DNA of 47,080 nucleotides from an uncultured Desulfosporosinus sp. (GCA_927405585.1 CAKMJS010000020.1:1-47080), one strand, 5' to 3'. Shown: positions 34,563-42,827, numbered from the stretch's first letter. The notes: generated by a model from the letters alone, not told the origin. Numbers and translations are program-made.

Positions 34563-35747
34563 CTATACCAGCGAAGCGCTTGTCTTAGCACTTAGCTTCC
34601 TTCCTGCGACTAAAATGATTAACACCAAGAATGCTGATCCCGCGACATAAGGTAATTCCATACTTAATCCAAAAAGTGCTCCGCCTGCCACTGGTCCAAT
34701 AATTCGACCCAAGCTAGCAAAGGACGCAAAAAGTCCGAGAGAAGCTCCCTGTCCAACAGAACTCTGTTTTGTAACGAGACTAGAACTGGTTGGCACCATC
34801 AAGGAATTCCCCACCATGAAAACAACAGTCGATGAAACTAAAGAGGTAATATTTCCATAATTCGCAGATAAAATAATCAAAAGCAGCCCAACAGCGCAAA
34901 GGACTGCTCCGGCCTTAACCAGCAAAGCGTCCCCGAACTTCTTAGCCAATGGACCAATAAGTCCACCTTGAACAATCACAGCAAAAATACCCAAGATGGC
35001 AAAGGTGATTCCCATATCCCTAGGGCCGAAGCCAACTTTAGCAGCTGCCAGCAACGCAAACGTGCTCTCAAACATGGACATCGTAAAATTTAAAACGAAA
35101 TTGAAAGCAAAAAGCGCAAATAAGGGGTGCTTCAATACTTCCAAGGTAAGCTTTGGTCTCTTGCTGACTGTAAGAGCTGGGTTTTGTTGCTTCAAGGATT
35201 CTGGCAGAAAGGCCCAAGTGAACGGTAAAAGCAATAAGGCTAACCCTCCTGCTACAAAGAAGGGCAATGAAAAACTATAGTGACCGAGCCAACCTCCTAT
35301 GGCTGGACCAAAGATCATGCCGAGTCCCATCGCCGCACCTATCATCCCCATTCCTTTCGAACGATCAGCACCTTCCGTAATATCCGATAAATAAGCCATA
35401 GCCGTTGGTAAGGTTGCCGAGGACACTATTCCTGATAAGGCGCGAATCCCGATCAGTAAATAAAGATTATTAACCATTCCAAACATCAGAAACGTTAAGC
35501 CATAGCCACTGAGCCCGATGAGAATAACCGGTCGACGGCCAATACGATCGGACAGTTTACCCCAAAGTGGTGCAAAAAAAAATTGCATAATGGAATAGGC
35601 GGACATAAAAATCCCTAGGGAGAGTGCTCCTCCGCCGAGCTTATCGACAAAAAACGGCAAAATCGGAATGACGATACCAAACCCTACCATGACAAGAAAC
35701 TGTATGATTAGTAAGATCGCCATTGGTCCTATCATTTTCTTTTGCAT
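34563..35747 (-). CDS. MFS drug-exporter-like transporter
   Basis: A 394-aa major facilitator with twelve predicted helices, of the tetracycline/multidrug antiporter (DHA1) group. Motif A is clear (GKLSDRIGRRPVILIG) after helix 2. A motif C-like GPAIGGWLG is seen in helix 5, a mark of antiporters. It probably exports a drug or metabolite using the proton gradient. The ATG follows TAGGAG. A MarR-type regulator gene ends 108 bp upstream on the same strand, and the pair may be co-regulated. The substrate is unknown. Confidence 0.88.
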   Translation of the reverse strand: MQKKMIGPMAILLIIQFLVMVGFGIVIPILPFFVDKLGGGALSLGIFMSAYSIMQFFFAPLWGKLSDRIGRRPVILIGLSGYGLTFLMFGMVNNLYLLIGIRALSGIVSSATLPTAMAYLSDITEGADRSKGMGMIGAAMGLGMIFGPAIGGWLGHYSFSLPFFVAGGLALLLLPFTWAFLPESLKQQNPALTVSKRPKLTLEVLKHPLFALFAFNFVLNFTMSMFESTFALLAAAKVGFGPRDMGITFAILGIFAVIVQGGLIGPLAKKFGDALLVKAGAVLCAVGLLLIILSANYGNITSLVSSTVVFMVGNSLMVPTSSSLVTKQSSVGQGASLGLFASFASLGRIIGPVAGGALFGLSMELPYVAGSAFLVLIILVAGRKLSAKTSASLV

Positions 35748-35759
35748 TTAAAAAACTCC

Positions 35760-35850
35760 TATGTGCCTACATTTTCTATATACATTTCTTTTACATTTCT
35801 ATCTACTTTTCTATATAAATTCTTATTTACTTCTTATTTACATTTATCGA
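35760..35850. repeat. Degenerate simple repeats in gene spacer
   Basis: On the plus strand the spacer is made of decayed units such as TACATTTCTATCTAC and TTCTTATTTAC. It lies between the MarR gene and the MFS gene, on the transcript leading into the exporter. Confidence 0.55.
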
Positions 35851-35855
35851 CATTC

Positions 35856-36311
35856 TTATCTATTCTTATCTGCTGCTAAACCATCTAAAACAGCGTTCAA
35901 TTGTTCTAAGGACCTAATCAAGTCTGCCAATTGATGAGCGTCTAGTTGCTCAGATAAGCGAGCAAACTTTATTTTTCGTGCCTTTTCAAAAGCAGTTAGG
36001 GGTTCCATTCCTAGAGGAGAAAGTTGGATCATAACCACTCGACGGTCTGCCTCGCTACGTGTTCGCGTGATCAGGCCCAATTTATAGAGACGATCTACAA
36101 ATCCAGTCACTGCACCCAACGTGATCCCGAACTGTTGTGCAATTTCAGACGGCGTACAGGTAATGCGACGTTCCAGATACTTTAAGAACATCATTTGATG
36201 CATAGATAAGTCAATGTCTTCTGGCATAAGAAAGCATTGATACTTTTTCCAAACTGCACTAAATAAATGGTCTGTCTCTTCCATGAGAGCAGTGTCTTTT
36301 TCCTTGGTCAT
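35856..36311 (-). CDS. MarR-family transcriptional regulator
   Basis: A 151-aa winged-helix regulator. The recognition-helix region is TPSEIAQQFGITLGAVTGFVDRLYKLGLITR and the wing is RSEADRRVVMIQLSPLG, both typical of MarR. It probably represses the adjacent exporter gene until a ligand binds. The ATG at 36311 has TAGGAGG 7 bases upstream. A longer frame to 36377 would run into palindromic element B and has no ribosome site. No clear operator palindrome was found, because the upstream region is filled by the repeat element. Confidence 0.9.
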   Translation of the reverse strand: MTKEKDTALMEETDHLFSAVWKKYQCFLMPEDIDLSMHQMMFLKYLERRITCTPSEIAQQFGITLGAVTGFVDRLYKLGLITRTRSEADRRVVMIQLSPLGMEPLTAFEKARKIKFARLSEQLDAHQLADLIRSLEQLNAVLDGLAADKNR

Positions 36312-36332
36312 GGGTATTCCTCCTAATGTTGT

Positions 36333-36742
36333 GGAGAGTTGCGTTACAGCCGCTCCGCCCATACGCTCGCAGACCAAACTAAAGGCAAATCTGCTAATGC
36401 ATGTAGGCGGGGTTCCGCCAAATTCAGAAAGCTACGTTACAGACGCTCCACCGTTACGCTCGCAGACCAAACTAAGGCAAACTTGCTAATGCAAGCGGGC
36501 GGGGTTCCGCCAAATTCGACTCCTGTCTCAGTTGGCGCGGGATCCGTCCTTGGATCCCGCCCCGCCATGGAAGAGCAAGTTTGCCTAAGTTTGGTGGGCT
36601 GCTTACGTAGAGGCATCGCTTACTGTAAGCGTAACTCTCTGGTCTAGGATCTGTTAGGTCATCCCGCCATAAAAGAGCAGATCTGCCTAAGTTTGGTTAG
36701 CTGCACACGCAGAGGTATCACTTGAAGTAATCGCAACTCTCC
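36333..36742. repeat. Nested double palindrome, module 1 of element copy B
   Basis: Two palindromes sit one inside the other. Outer arms: GGAGAGTTGCG (36333-36343) with CGCAACTCTCC (36732-36742), and GGCAAATCTGCT (left) with AGCAGATCTGCC (right). Inner palindrome 36427-36640: AAGGCAAACTTGCT (left) pairs with AGCAAGTTTGCCTAAG (right). Its apex hairpin GCGGGATCC, loop GTCCTT, GGATCCCGC lies at 36537-36560. The inner palindrome is the homologue of 15354-15567. It is inserted exactly at the outer palindrome's apex. Confidence 0.85.
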
Positions 36743-36805
36743 GGGCTAAGATTACGGCTTTTTACGAAGCCATGCTTGCAAGTTTCTCGTTCTCATGACC
36801 ATCAC

Positions 36806-37069
36806 GAGGATATTATTTACAAAAGAGATCGACTAAAGCGAGTAGCTTACCAAACTTCGCGAAAAGCAGGCTGCGGAGACGAGTTGGAAACAAGGACGTT
36901 TCCAACCGGCAGCTGAGCCAAGGTCGCCTGCCACCATCCTTGGTTCCGGCGACACTCGGCCGTCCTTGGCCAGCGGATGGCGAATTGCCGGAAACTCGTT
37001 GGAGCGGACGGCTTACGCGTTAGTTTGGTCTACGCAGCTTACGGAGTGAACGTTGTAAATAATATCCCC
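36806..37069. repeat. Long palindrome, module 2 of element copy B
   Basis: The ends are GAGGATATTATTTACAA (36806-36822) and TTGTAAATAATATCCCC (37053-37069). The hairpin TTGGAAAC/GTTTCCAA has loop AAGGAC (36892-36897). It carries extra hairpins not found in copy A: ACC/GGT with loop ATCCTT (36933-36944) and GGCC/GGCC with loop GTCCTT (36958-36971). The terminal bases differ from those of copy A yet remain paired. Confidence 0.87.
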
Positions 37070-37200
37070 ATGATTGTCTCGAGAACAGCCTTTAGTTTAG
37101 TCTTCGAGTGTATGTACGGAGTACTGTAACTGAATGCGTCCCTAATTATAATCCCCATAAATAGTTTATGTCAATTAGTACTTTCCCGCGTTGGTTCTAC

Positions 37201-37374
37201 TTAGGATTCTTCGACTTCTTTAGCTACACTATACGTCGTTCCATTGGTCAAGCCAGTGATCTCAGTGCCAGTCAATACTTCGGCTACCGAGTCTTCAATT
37301 CCCAAGGTCCCGTCTGCCTTCAGGATTAGCCACTAATATTGAGTAGTTGTGAGCGGCAGCAACACCCTCTTGAT
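37201..37374 (-). pseudogene. Fragment of an FN3-like surface protein gene
   Basis: On the minus strand the frame ending at the TAA at 37201 reads DGTLGIEDSVAEVLTGTEIT, then GLTNGTTYSVAKEVEES. The ITGLTNGTTYSV piece is the typical F-G region of a fibronectin type III domain. Going upstream the frame shifts near 37326 to read GVAAAHNYSILVANPEG. There is no start codon or ribosome site. It is a decayed 3' remnant lying between repeat element B and the hydrogenase operon. Confidence 0.5.
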
Positions 37375-37489
37375 TAATTATGCTTTCCGTCTGTGAACTT
37401 TTTTTTTAAATTTATACTTAGTTTTTGAAACAATGGGAACAATGAACATATATTTGTGCCTGCGCACAGCGAAAGGAATGATACTTTTT

Positions 37490-37984
37490 ATGTCGATGTG
37501 TGACAACCCTTCGACCGATGATCACTATCACCAGCTAGATAGGTATATTGACAGCCTCCACTACAAAAAGGAAAACTTAATTGGGATCTTGCATTACGCC
37601 CAAGAACTCTTCGGCTTCCTGCCCGACAAGTTACAGTTGCACATCGCCCAGAAACTCGACATCCCTGCTGCCAAGGTCTATGGAGTTGTGAGTTTCTACT
37701 CCTTCTTCACCATGAAACCCCGAGGAAAACACACTGCCAATATTTGCATGGGTACCGCCTGTTATGTGCGAGGTGCCGAGAAACTAAAGGAAGAAATCGA
37801 AAAACAGATGGGAATTAAAACCGGACAAATCACAGAGGATAATCTCTTTTCCTTAGATTCTCTGCGCTGTATTGGAGCGTGTGGGCTTGCACCTGTGATG
37901 ATGGTGGATGGAAAAGTCTATGGCAGAATTCACGAGCCAGAGGAAGTTAGGCAGGTACTTGAAAAATATCGCCCACAAGGTTAG
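37490..37984 (+). CDS. hydC: Hydrogenase subunit, NuoE-like (HydC/HndA)
   Basis: A 164-aa thioredoxin-like [2Fe-2S] protein, the small electron-transfer subunit of a trimeric NAD-dependent [FeFe]-hydrogenase. Four cluster cysteines are visible: Cys86 and Cys91 in CMGTAC, Cys127 and Cys131 in CIGAC. N-terminal NuoE blocks LIGILHYAQELFGFLP and VYGVVSFYSFF are present. The ATG at 37490 gives the usual length with AAAGGA about 12 bases upstream; upstream starts at 37433 or 37478 would add residues without family similarity. It is followed 40 bp later by the NuoF-like gene, in the order hydC-hydB-hydA. Confidence 0.88.
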   Translation: MSMCDNPSTDDHYHQLDRYIDSLHYKKENLIGILHYAQELFGFLPDKLQLHIAQKLDIPAAKVYGVVSFYSFFTMKPRGKHTANICMGTACYVRGAEKLKEEIEKQMGIKTGQITEDNLFSLDSLRCIGACGLAPVMMVDGKVYGRIHEPEEVRQVLEKYRPQG

Positions 37985-38024
37985 AGGACGGAAAGCTATA
38001 GATGGAAAGGAAGGAAAGCCATTA

Positions 38025-39908
38025 ATGAAGCTCAACAATACCGATGCCCTGAATGCGCTTAAGGCACAAAGCCTCAGTCTCCTCAAAAATCGGCACGTGA
38101 CTAGCCCTGTCACAATTAAGGATGCTCAAGGCATGCCTAGGTACATTATGGTCTGTGGGGGAACCGGTTGCCACGCCTCAAATAGTCCCCATATTGCGGA
38201 GCTCCTAGAAAAGGGACTTGCGCAGCATGGATTATCCGATCAAGTTAAGGTACTGCAAACAGGTTGTTTTGGTTTTTGTGAAAAGGGTCCAATCCTCGAT
38301 ATTCACCCCGATAATACCCTCTATCTCGAAGTTTCTACTGACGACATAGAAGACATCATCGAGGAACACTTCATCCAAGGGAGGCCGCTAGAACGCCTTC
38401 TCTATAAGGATCCGCATACTGAAGAGCGTATTGCTTCCGATCTGCCCTTTTACCATAGTCAGTTACGCATTGCCCTGCGCAACTGCAGCTATATTGCCCC
38501 TGAAGATATTCGTGAATATATCTCAGCAGACGGATATCAGGCTTTGGCTAGAGTCCTATTTGATATGAATCCAACCGTGGTGATTGACACCCTAAAAAAA
38601 AGTGGCCTCAGAGGACGAGGCGGCGGCGGCTTCCCTACAGGCTTGAAATGGGATTATACGCGTAATAACGAAGCGGCTCAGCGGTATATCATTTGCAATG
38701 CTGATGAAGGGGATCCTGGTGCCTTTATGGATCGCTCCATTTTGGAAGGGGACCCCCACAGTGTTTTAGAGGCCATGCTAATTGCTGGCTCTACCATCGG
38801 GGCTACTCACGGGTTTATCTACATTCGAGCGGAATATCCTTTAGCCATTCACCGTTTGGAAATTGCTATTAAGCAAGCTCAGAGCTACGGCTTACTTGGG
38901 GACGGGATATTAGGGAGCGATTTGTGTTTTGACGTTGAGATTAAATACGGTGCCGGGGCCTTTGTCTGTGGAGAAGAAACGGCGCTGATTCATTCCATCG
39001 AAGGGGCCCGAGGGGAGCCTTCCGTTAAACCCCCCTTCCCTGCCCAAGAGGGGCTATGGGGTAAACCAACTTGTGTCAATAATGTGGAAACGTTGGCGAA
39101 TATTCCCCCCATTATTTTAAAGGGAGCTGACTGGTATGCCGGAATCGGTACAGAAAAAAGCAAAGGAACGAAAGTATTTGCCTTAGCTGGCAAGATTAAT
39201 AATGTAGGACTTGTCGAAGTGCCCATGGGGACAACTCTCCGGAAGATTATCTTCGATATTGGCGGAGGGATTAAGCACGATAAAGCATTTAAAGCTGCAC
39301 AGACTGGGGGGCCCTCTGGGGGGTGTATTCCCACCCAGTATTTAGATATCCCAATTGATTATGAATCCTTAGCTAGCATAGGCTCCATGATGGGCTCCGG
39401 CGGACTCATCATCATGGATGAAAGTGATTGTATGGTTAACATTGCAAAGTTTTTCCTCGAATTCTCGGTCGATGAATCCTGTGGCCGGTGTACTGCTTGC
39501 CGAGTGGGTACCAAGCGTCTTCATGAAATCCTGACTAAGATCACGGAAGGCGAAGGGTCGTTAGATGATTTAGATAAGCTGATGCAGCTCGGAAAGATTA
39601 TCAAAACCTCGTCCCTTTGCGGTTTGGGACAAGCTGCTCCAAATCCTATTCTCTCCACGATTGAGTATTTCCGGGACGAATACCTAGCCCATATCGTCGA
39701 TAAAACTTGTCCAGCTGGTGTCTGTAAGAGCTTATTGAAGTATAACATCACCGAAAAATGCGTAGGGTGTACCCTTTGCGCCAAGAAATGCCCGACAAGT
39801 TGCATTTCCGGCAAGGCCAAGGAACGCCACGTCATTGACCAAGAACGTTGCATAAAGTGCGGGGCCTGCATGGACCAATGCCACTTCAATGCCATCATCC
39901 GTCATTAA
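38025..39908 (+). CDS. hydB: Hydrogenase flavin subunit, NuoF-like (HydB/HndC)
   Basis: A 627-aa NAD(H)-binding flavoprotein subunit. The order of domains is: an N-terminal thioredoxin-like [2Fe-2S] domain (CGGTGC ... CFGFC); the NuoF core with the NAD-binding glycine loop GLRGRGGGGFPTGLKW and FMN region NADEGDPGAFMDRSILEGDP; an SLBB-type segment; a [4Fe-4S] site SCGRCTACRVGTKR with a later Cys in SSLCGLG; and a C-terminal 2x[4Fe-4S] ferredoxin (CVGCTLCAKKCP and CIKCGACMDQC). The start ATG at 38025 follows AAGGAAGG. In the HydABC complex this subunit reacts with NAD(H), and bifurcation with ferredoxin is proposed to take place here. Confidence 0.93.
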   Translation: MKLNNTDALNALKAQSLSLLKNRHVTSPVTIKDAQGMPRYIMVCGGTGCHASNSPHIAELLEKGLAQHGLSDQVKVLQTGCFGFCEKGPILDIHPDNTLYLEVSTDDIEDIIEEHFIQGRPLERLLYKDPHTEERIASDLPFYHSQLRIALRNCSYIAPEDIREYISADGYQALARVLFDMNPTVVIDTLKKSGLRGRGGGGFPTGLKWDYTRNNEAAQRYIICNADEGDPGAFMDRSILEGDPHSVLEAMLIAGSTIGATHGFIYIRAEYPLAIHRLEIAIKQAQSYGLLGDGILGSDLCFDVEIKYGAGAFVCGEETALIHSIEGARGEPSVKPPFPAQEGLWGKPTCVNNVETLANIPPIILKGADWYAGIGTEKSKGTKVFALAGKINNVGLVEVPMGTTLRKIIFDIGGGIKHDKAFKAAQTGGPSGGCIPTQYLDIPIDYESLASIGSMMGSGGLIIMDESDCMVNIAKFFLEFSVDESCGRCTACRVGTKRLHEILTKITEGEGSLDDLDKLMQLGKIIKTSSLCGLGQAAPNPILSTIEYFRDEYLAHIVDKTCPAGVCKSLLKYNITEKCVGCTLCAKKCPTSCISGKAKERHVIDQERCIKCGACMDQCHFNAIIRH

Positions 39909-39932
39909 AGTATCCCTGAAGGAGGACTCTGC

Positions 39933-41675
39933 ATGGATATACAGCTGACCATCAATGATATAGCCCTTACCGTACCCGAAGGAATGTCTATTTTAGACGC
40001 CGCACGCACCATTAACATTGACATTCCAACGTTATGCTACCTTAACCTTCATGAAATGAAACTTAATAATCACATTGCATCGTGCCGAGTATGTTTGGTC
40101 GATGTTGAGGGTAGACGGAATCTCGCCCCCTCCTGTTCAACCCCTGTCCAACATGGTATGGTCGTTAAAACAGATACCCCTCTTGCCATTCAGGCTAGAC
40201 GCACCATGGTTGAACTTCTCCTTTCGGATCATCCTAAATCATGTTTGACCTGTGCTAAAAACCTAGACTGTGACCTCCAGGCTCTCGCGGCGGATTTAGG
40301 GGTGCGAAATATCAGCTATGAAGGTGAAGAATGTGAATTTAAAATTGATACCTCCAGTTTAGCCATTATCCGCGAACCCAATAAATGTATTCTCTGTCGC
40401 CGCTGTGAAACCATGTGCGACGACGTTCAGACTGTGGGCGTTTACTCCGCCGTGGGGCGCGGTTTTGAAACGGTGATTAAGACCGCCTTTGATCTACCCC
40501 TTCACGAGACCTCTTGTACGTTCTGTGGGCAGTGCTTGGCGGTCTGCCCGACCGGTGCCTTAATGGAACTCGATCAAACTGACAAGGTTCGGAAAGCCCT
40601 TAACGATCCCAACCGCTTCGTGATTGTGGAAACAGCACCCGCTGTACGGGTTGCACTCGGGGAAGGATTCGGGTTAGAACCGGGTACGATTGTAACGGGA
40701 AAAATGGTTGCTGCACTCAGGCGACTTGGCTTCGATCGTGTCTTTGATACCGAGTTCGGAGCGGATGTTACGATTATGGAGGAAGCTACTGAACTGATTC
40801 ACCGCCTAGAACATGGCGGGCGCCTTCCAATGCTCACGAGTTGTTGCCCTGCTTGGGTCAAATTCTTCGAACATCAATTCCCCGATTTATTGGACGTACC
40901 CTCGACCTGTAAATCCCCCCATGAAATGTTAGGTGTATTGGCTAAGAGCTATTACGCAGAAACCTATGGGATCGACCCCAAAAAGATCACCGTTGTATCT
41001 GTGATGCCCTGCGTAGCAAAAAAATACGAAGCGGCACGCCCTGAACTTGGCCAAAGCAAGGTCATCCCAGATGTAGACATTGTCATCACGACCCGCGAAC
41101 TGTCACGTATGATTCGGGAGGCTGGTATTCATTTTAACCACCTCAAAGAAGAAGACTTTGATCATCCCTTAGGGGAATCGACGGGTGCTGCGGTGGTATT
41201 CGGGACAACAGGCGGTGTGATCGAAGCAGCTCTGCGGACTGCCTATGAGTGGTTGTCGGGTCAGACGCTTGAGAAAGTTGAGTTTGAGGCTCTCCGTGGA
41301 ATGGATGGGATTAAAGAAGCCGTAATCCCTATCGGTGATCGCGATTTTCGGATTGCTGTCACCCATGGTCTAGGGAATGCTCGATCCATTCTTGAAAAAA
41401 TTCAAGCGGGAGAAGCCCATTATGACGCGATTGAGATCATGGCATGCCCTGGTGGATGCATCGGTGGAGGAGGACAACCCTATCACCATGGGAATGTTGA
41501 TATTCTCAAAGCCCGTGCTAACGCCATATATCAAGAAGACCGCTCCAAGCCTTTGCGAAAGTCACACGAAAATCCGGCAGTCCTCGCTCTATATAAAGAT
41601 TTCATTGGCGAACCATATGGAGAAAAAGCGCGTCAATTACTTCACACTAGCTTTACGAAACGCCGGAAAATATAA
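39933..41675 (+). CDS. hydA: [FeFe]-hydrogenase catalytic subunit (HydA/HndD)
   Basis: A 580-aa catalytic subunit with all H-cluster motifs: L1 TSCCPAW (Cys304, proton-relay Cys305), L2 MPCVAKKYE (Cys360) and L3 with Cys505 and Cys509 in MACPGGCIGGGGQP. Before it come a [2Fe-2S] domain (Cys35, 51, 54, 68), a His-ligated cluster (His100, Cys104, 107, 113) and two [4Fe-4S] clusters (CILCRRCETMC, CTFCGQCLAVCP). The C-terminal small-subunit-like domain follows. This is the A3-type layout found in NAD-linked, possibly electron-bifurcating enzymes. It lacks the extra C-terminal [2Fe-2S] domain of Thermotoga HydA and resembles HndD. The ATG follows GGAGG. The maturases HydE, HydF and HydG are not in the window. 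Confidence 0.95.
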   Translation: MDIQLTINDIALTVPEGMSILDAARTINIDIPTLCYLNLHEMKLNNHIASCRVCLVDVEGRRNLAPSCSTPVQHGMVVKTDTPLAIQARRTMVELLLSDHPKSCLTCAKNLDCDLQALAADLGVRNISYEGEECEFKIDTSSLAIIREPNKCILCRRCETMCDDVQTVGVYSAVGRGFETVIKTAFDLPLHETSCTFCGQCLAVCPTGALMELDQTDKVRKALNDPNRFVIVETAPAVRVALGEGFGLEPGTIVTGKMVAALRRLGFDRVFDTEFGADVTIMEEATELIHRLEHGGRLPMLTSCCPAWVKFFEHQFPDLLDVPSTCKSPHEMLGVLAKSYYAETYGIDPKKITVVSVMPCVAKKYEAARPELGQSKVIPDVDIVITTRELSRMIREAGIHFNHLKEEDFDHPLGESTGAAVVFGTTGGVIEAALRTAYEWLSGQTLEKVEFEALRGMDGIKEAVIPIGDRDFRIAVTHGLGNARSILEKIQAGEAHYDAIEIMACPGGCIGGGGQPYHHGNVDILKARANAIYQEDRSKPLRKSHENPAVLALYKDFIGEPYGEKARQLLHTSFTKRRKI

Positions 41676-41700
41676 TTCCCACTGCGCGCGACCCGGGCCG

Positions 41701-41982
41701 GGGGCTGTCTCAAAATAGCAATTGGATTTCTATGAGAGGTAGTCCCTTTTCTTTTTATACCTCGATGACTCAGGGAGAACAGGGAGAAGGGACGGTTCTC
41801 GCTCCCTTTGTAAGCCATATATGTCCCACGCTCCTCTTTTGTATGAGTATATTAAACCCTATGTGGGACTTCATACTTCATTTAAACTACGTTCTTGGAT
41901 TATCACACAGCCTGACAGGTTCCCTATCCCCAGTTGCGACCGGTCCGAAAAGACTGGGACAAGGAACCTGTCCCCTTGTCCC
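41701..41982. repeat. IS-end-like remnant and GGGAC-rich hairpin cluster
   Basis: The gap between hydA and tcdA (384 bp) has no gene. At 41701-41718 lies GGGGCTGTCTCAAAATAG, a sequence like the terminal repeat of several IS families. It is followed by three hairpins: GGGAGAAC/GTTCTCGCTCCC (41773-41806), GTCCCAC/GTGGGAC (41823-41869), and CAGGT...ACCTG (41916-41970) which overlaps an alternative stem GGGACAAGG/CCTTGTCCC (41956-41982). No transposase remains. The GGGACA-rich hairpins resemble REP-type palindromes. Confidence 0.5.
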
Positions 41983-42059
41983 ACTGCCTTTTGGATAATG
42001 GTTATGTTATGGTAAACTATACATACTAAAATCTATAAGTGTATAAGCGAGGGGCCATC

Positions 42060-42827
42060 ATGCAACACGAATTCTCTAGAATAGAACTTCTTATCGGAAA
42101 TAGTGGTTTGGAAAAGCTCCGCCAGAGCACGGTCATAATTTTTGGTATTGGAGGGGTAGGATCTTTCACAGTGGAAGCTCTGGCCCGAGCAGCCATAGGT
42201 CATTTAATCTTGGTTGACTTTGATGATATTTGTCTAACTAATATTAATCGCCAAATACACGCTCTCCGCTCCACGGTGGGTGAAGCCAAAGTCGAGGTCA
42301 TGAAACGCCGTGTTTTAGAAATCAATCCCGAGGCCAACGTCGAAGTGATTAAGGAGTTTTATTCTGACGCGGAGGCAGAACGTATGCTTGGACGGAAGCT
42401 AGATTATGTCGTCGATGCAATTGATACTGTGTCCAGCAAAGTAAGTCTTGTCAAACAATGTTTGCATCGCAATATCCCCTTGATCTCTAGCATGGGTGCC
42501 GGAAACCGCCTTACAGCAGAGAACTACCGGGTAACAGATATCTCCAATACCAGCGGGGATCCTCTAGCCAAGGCAGTACGCAAATTACTGCGCAAAGAAG
42601 GGATTACCAAAGGGGTTAAAGTCGTATCTACCCCTGATCTTCCTCTTACTCCGCTCTCCTCGGAAGCCAATTGCCAAACAAACTGTATCTGTCCTAGCGG
42701 AGATGCTCACTGTGCGGTGAAACGCCAAATCCCTGGAAGTATTTCGTTTGTTACCTCCGTTGTAGGATTGCTGATTGCTGGAGAAGTAGTACGAGATTTA
42801 TTGCAAGGCTGTGAACGGAAAGCGTGA
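42060..42827 (+). CDS. tcdA: tRNA threonylcarbamoyladenosine dehydratase
   Basis: A 255-aa E1-like enzyme that uses ATP to cyclise t6A37 in tRNAs. The ATP-binding Rossmann motif IIFGIGGVGSFTVEALAR is followed by LVDFDDICLTNINRQ with the conserved Asp and Asn-x-x-Arg. The C-terminal SFVTSVVGLLIAGEVV is typical of the family. Also seen is the CP-x-G-D-AHC cysteine region (NCICPSGDAHC). Length matches E. coli TcdA (about 268 aa). The ATG at 42060 is used because GAGGGG lies just before it; a GTG at 42039 has no ribosome site. The gene stands alone. Confidence 0.9.
   Translation: MQHEFSRIELLIGNSGLEKLRQSTVIIFGIGGVGSFTVEALARAAIGHLILVDFDDICLTNINRQIHALRSTVGEAKVEVMKRRVLEINPEANVEVIKEFYSDAEAERMLGRKLDYVVDAIDTVSSKVSLVKQCLHRNIPLISSMGAGNRLTAENYRVTDISNTSGDPLAKAVRKLLRKEGITKGVKVVSTPDLPLTPLSSEANCQTNCICPSGDAHCAVKRQIPGSISFVTSVVGLLIAGEVVRDLLQGCERKA

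Noticed and set aside
36283-36647. Open frames on the plus strand within the palindromic element
   Set aside because: They follow the repeat arms, change frame between copies and have no ribosome site; the element is better explained as structured non-coding DNA.
41377-41718. 113-residue frame inside and after hydA
   Set aside because: It overlaps the H-cluster L3 coding region in another frame, with no protein signature.
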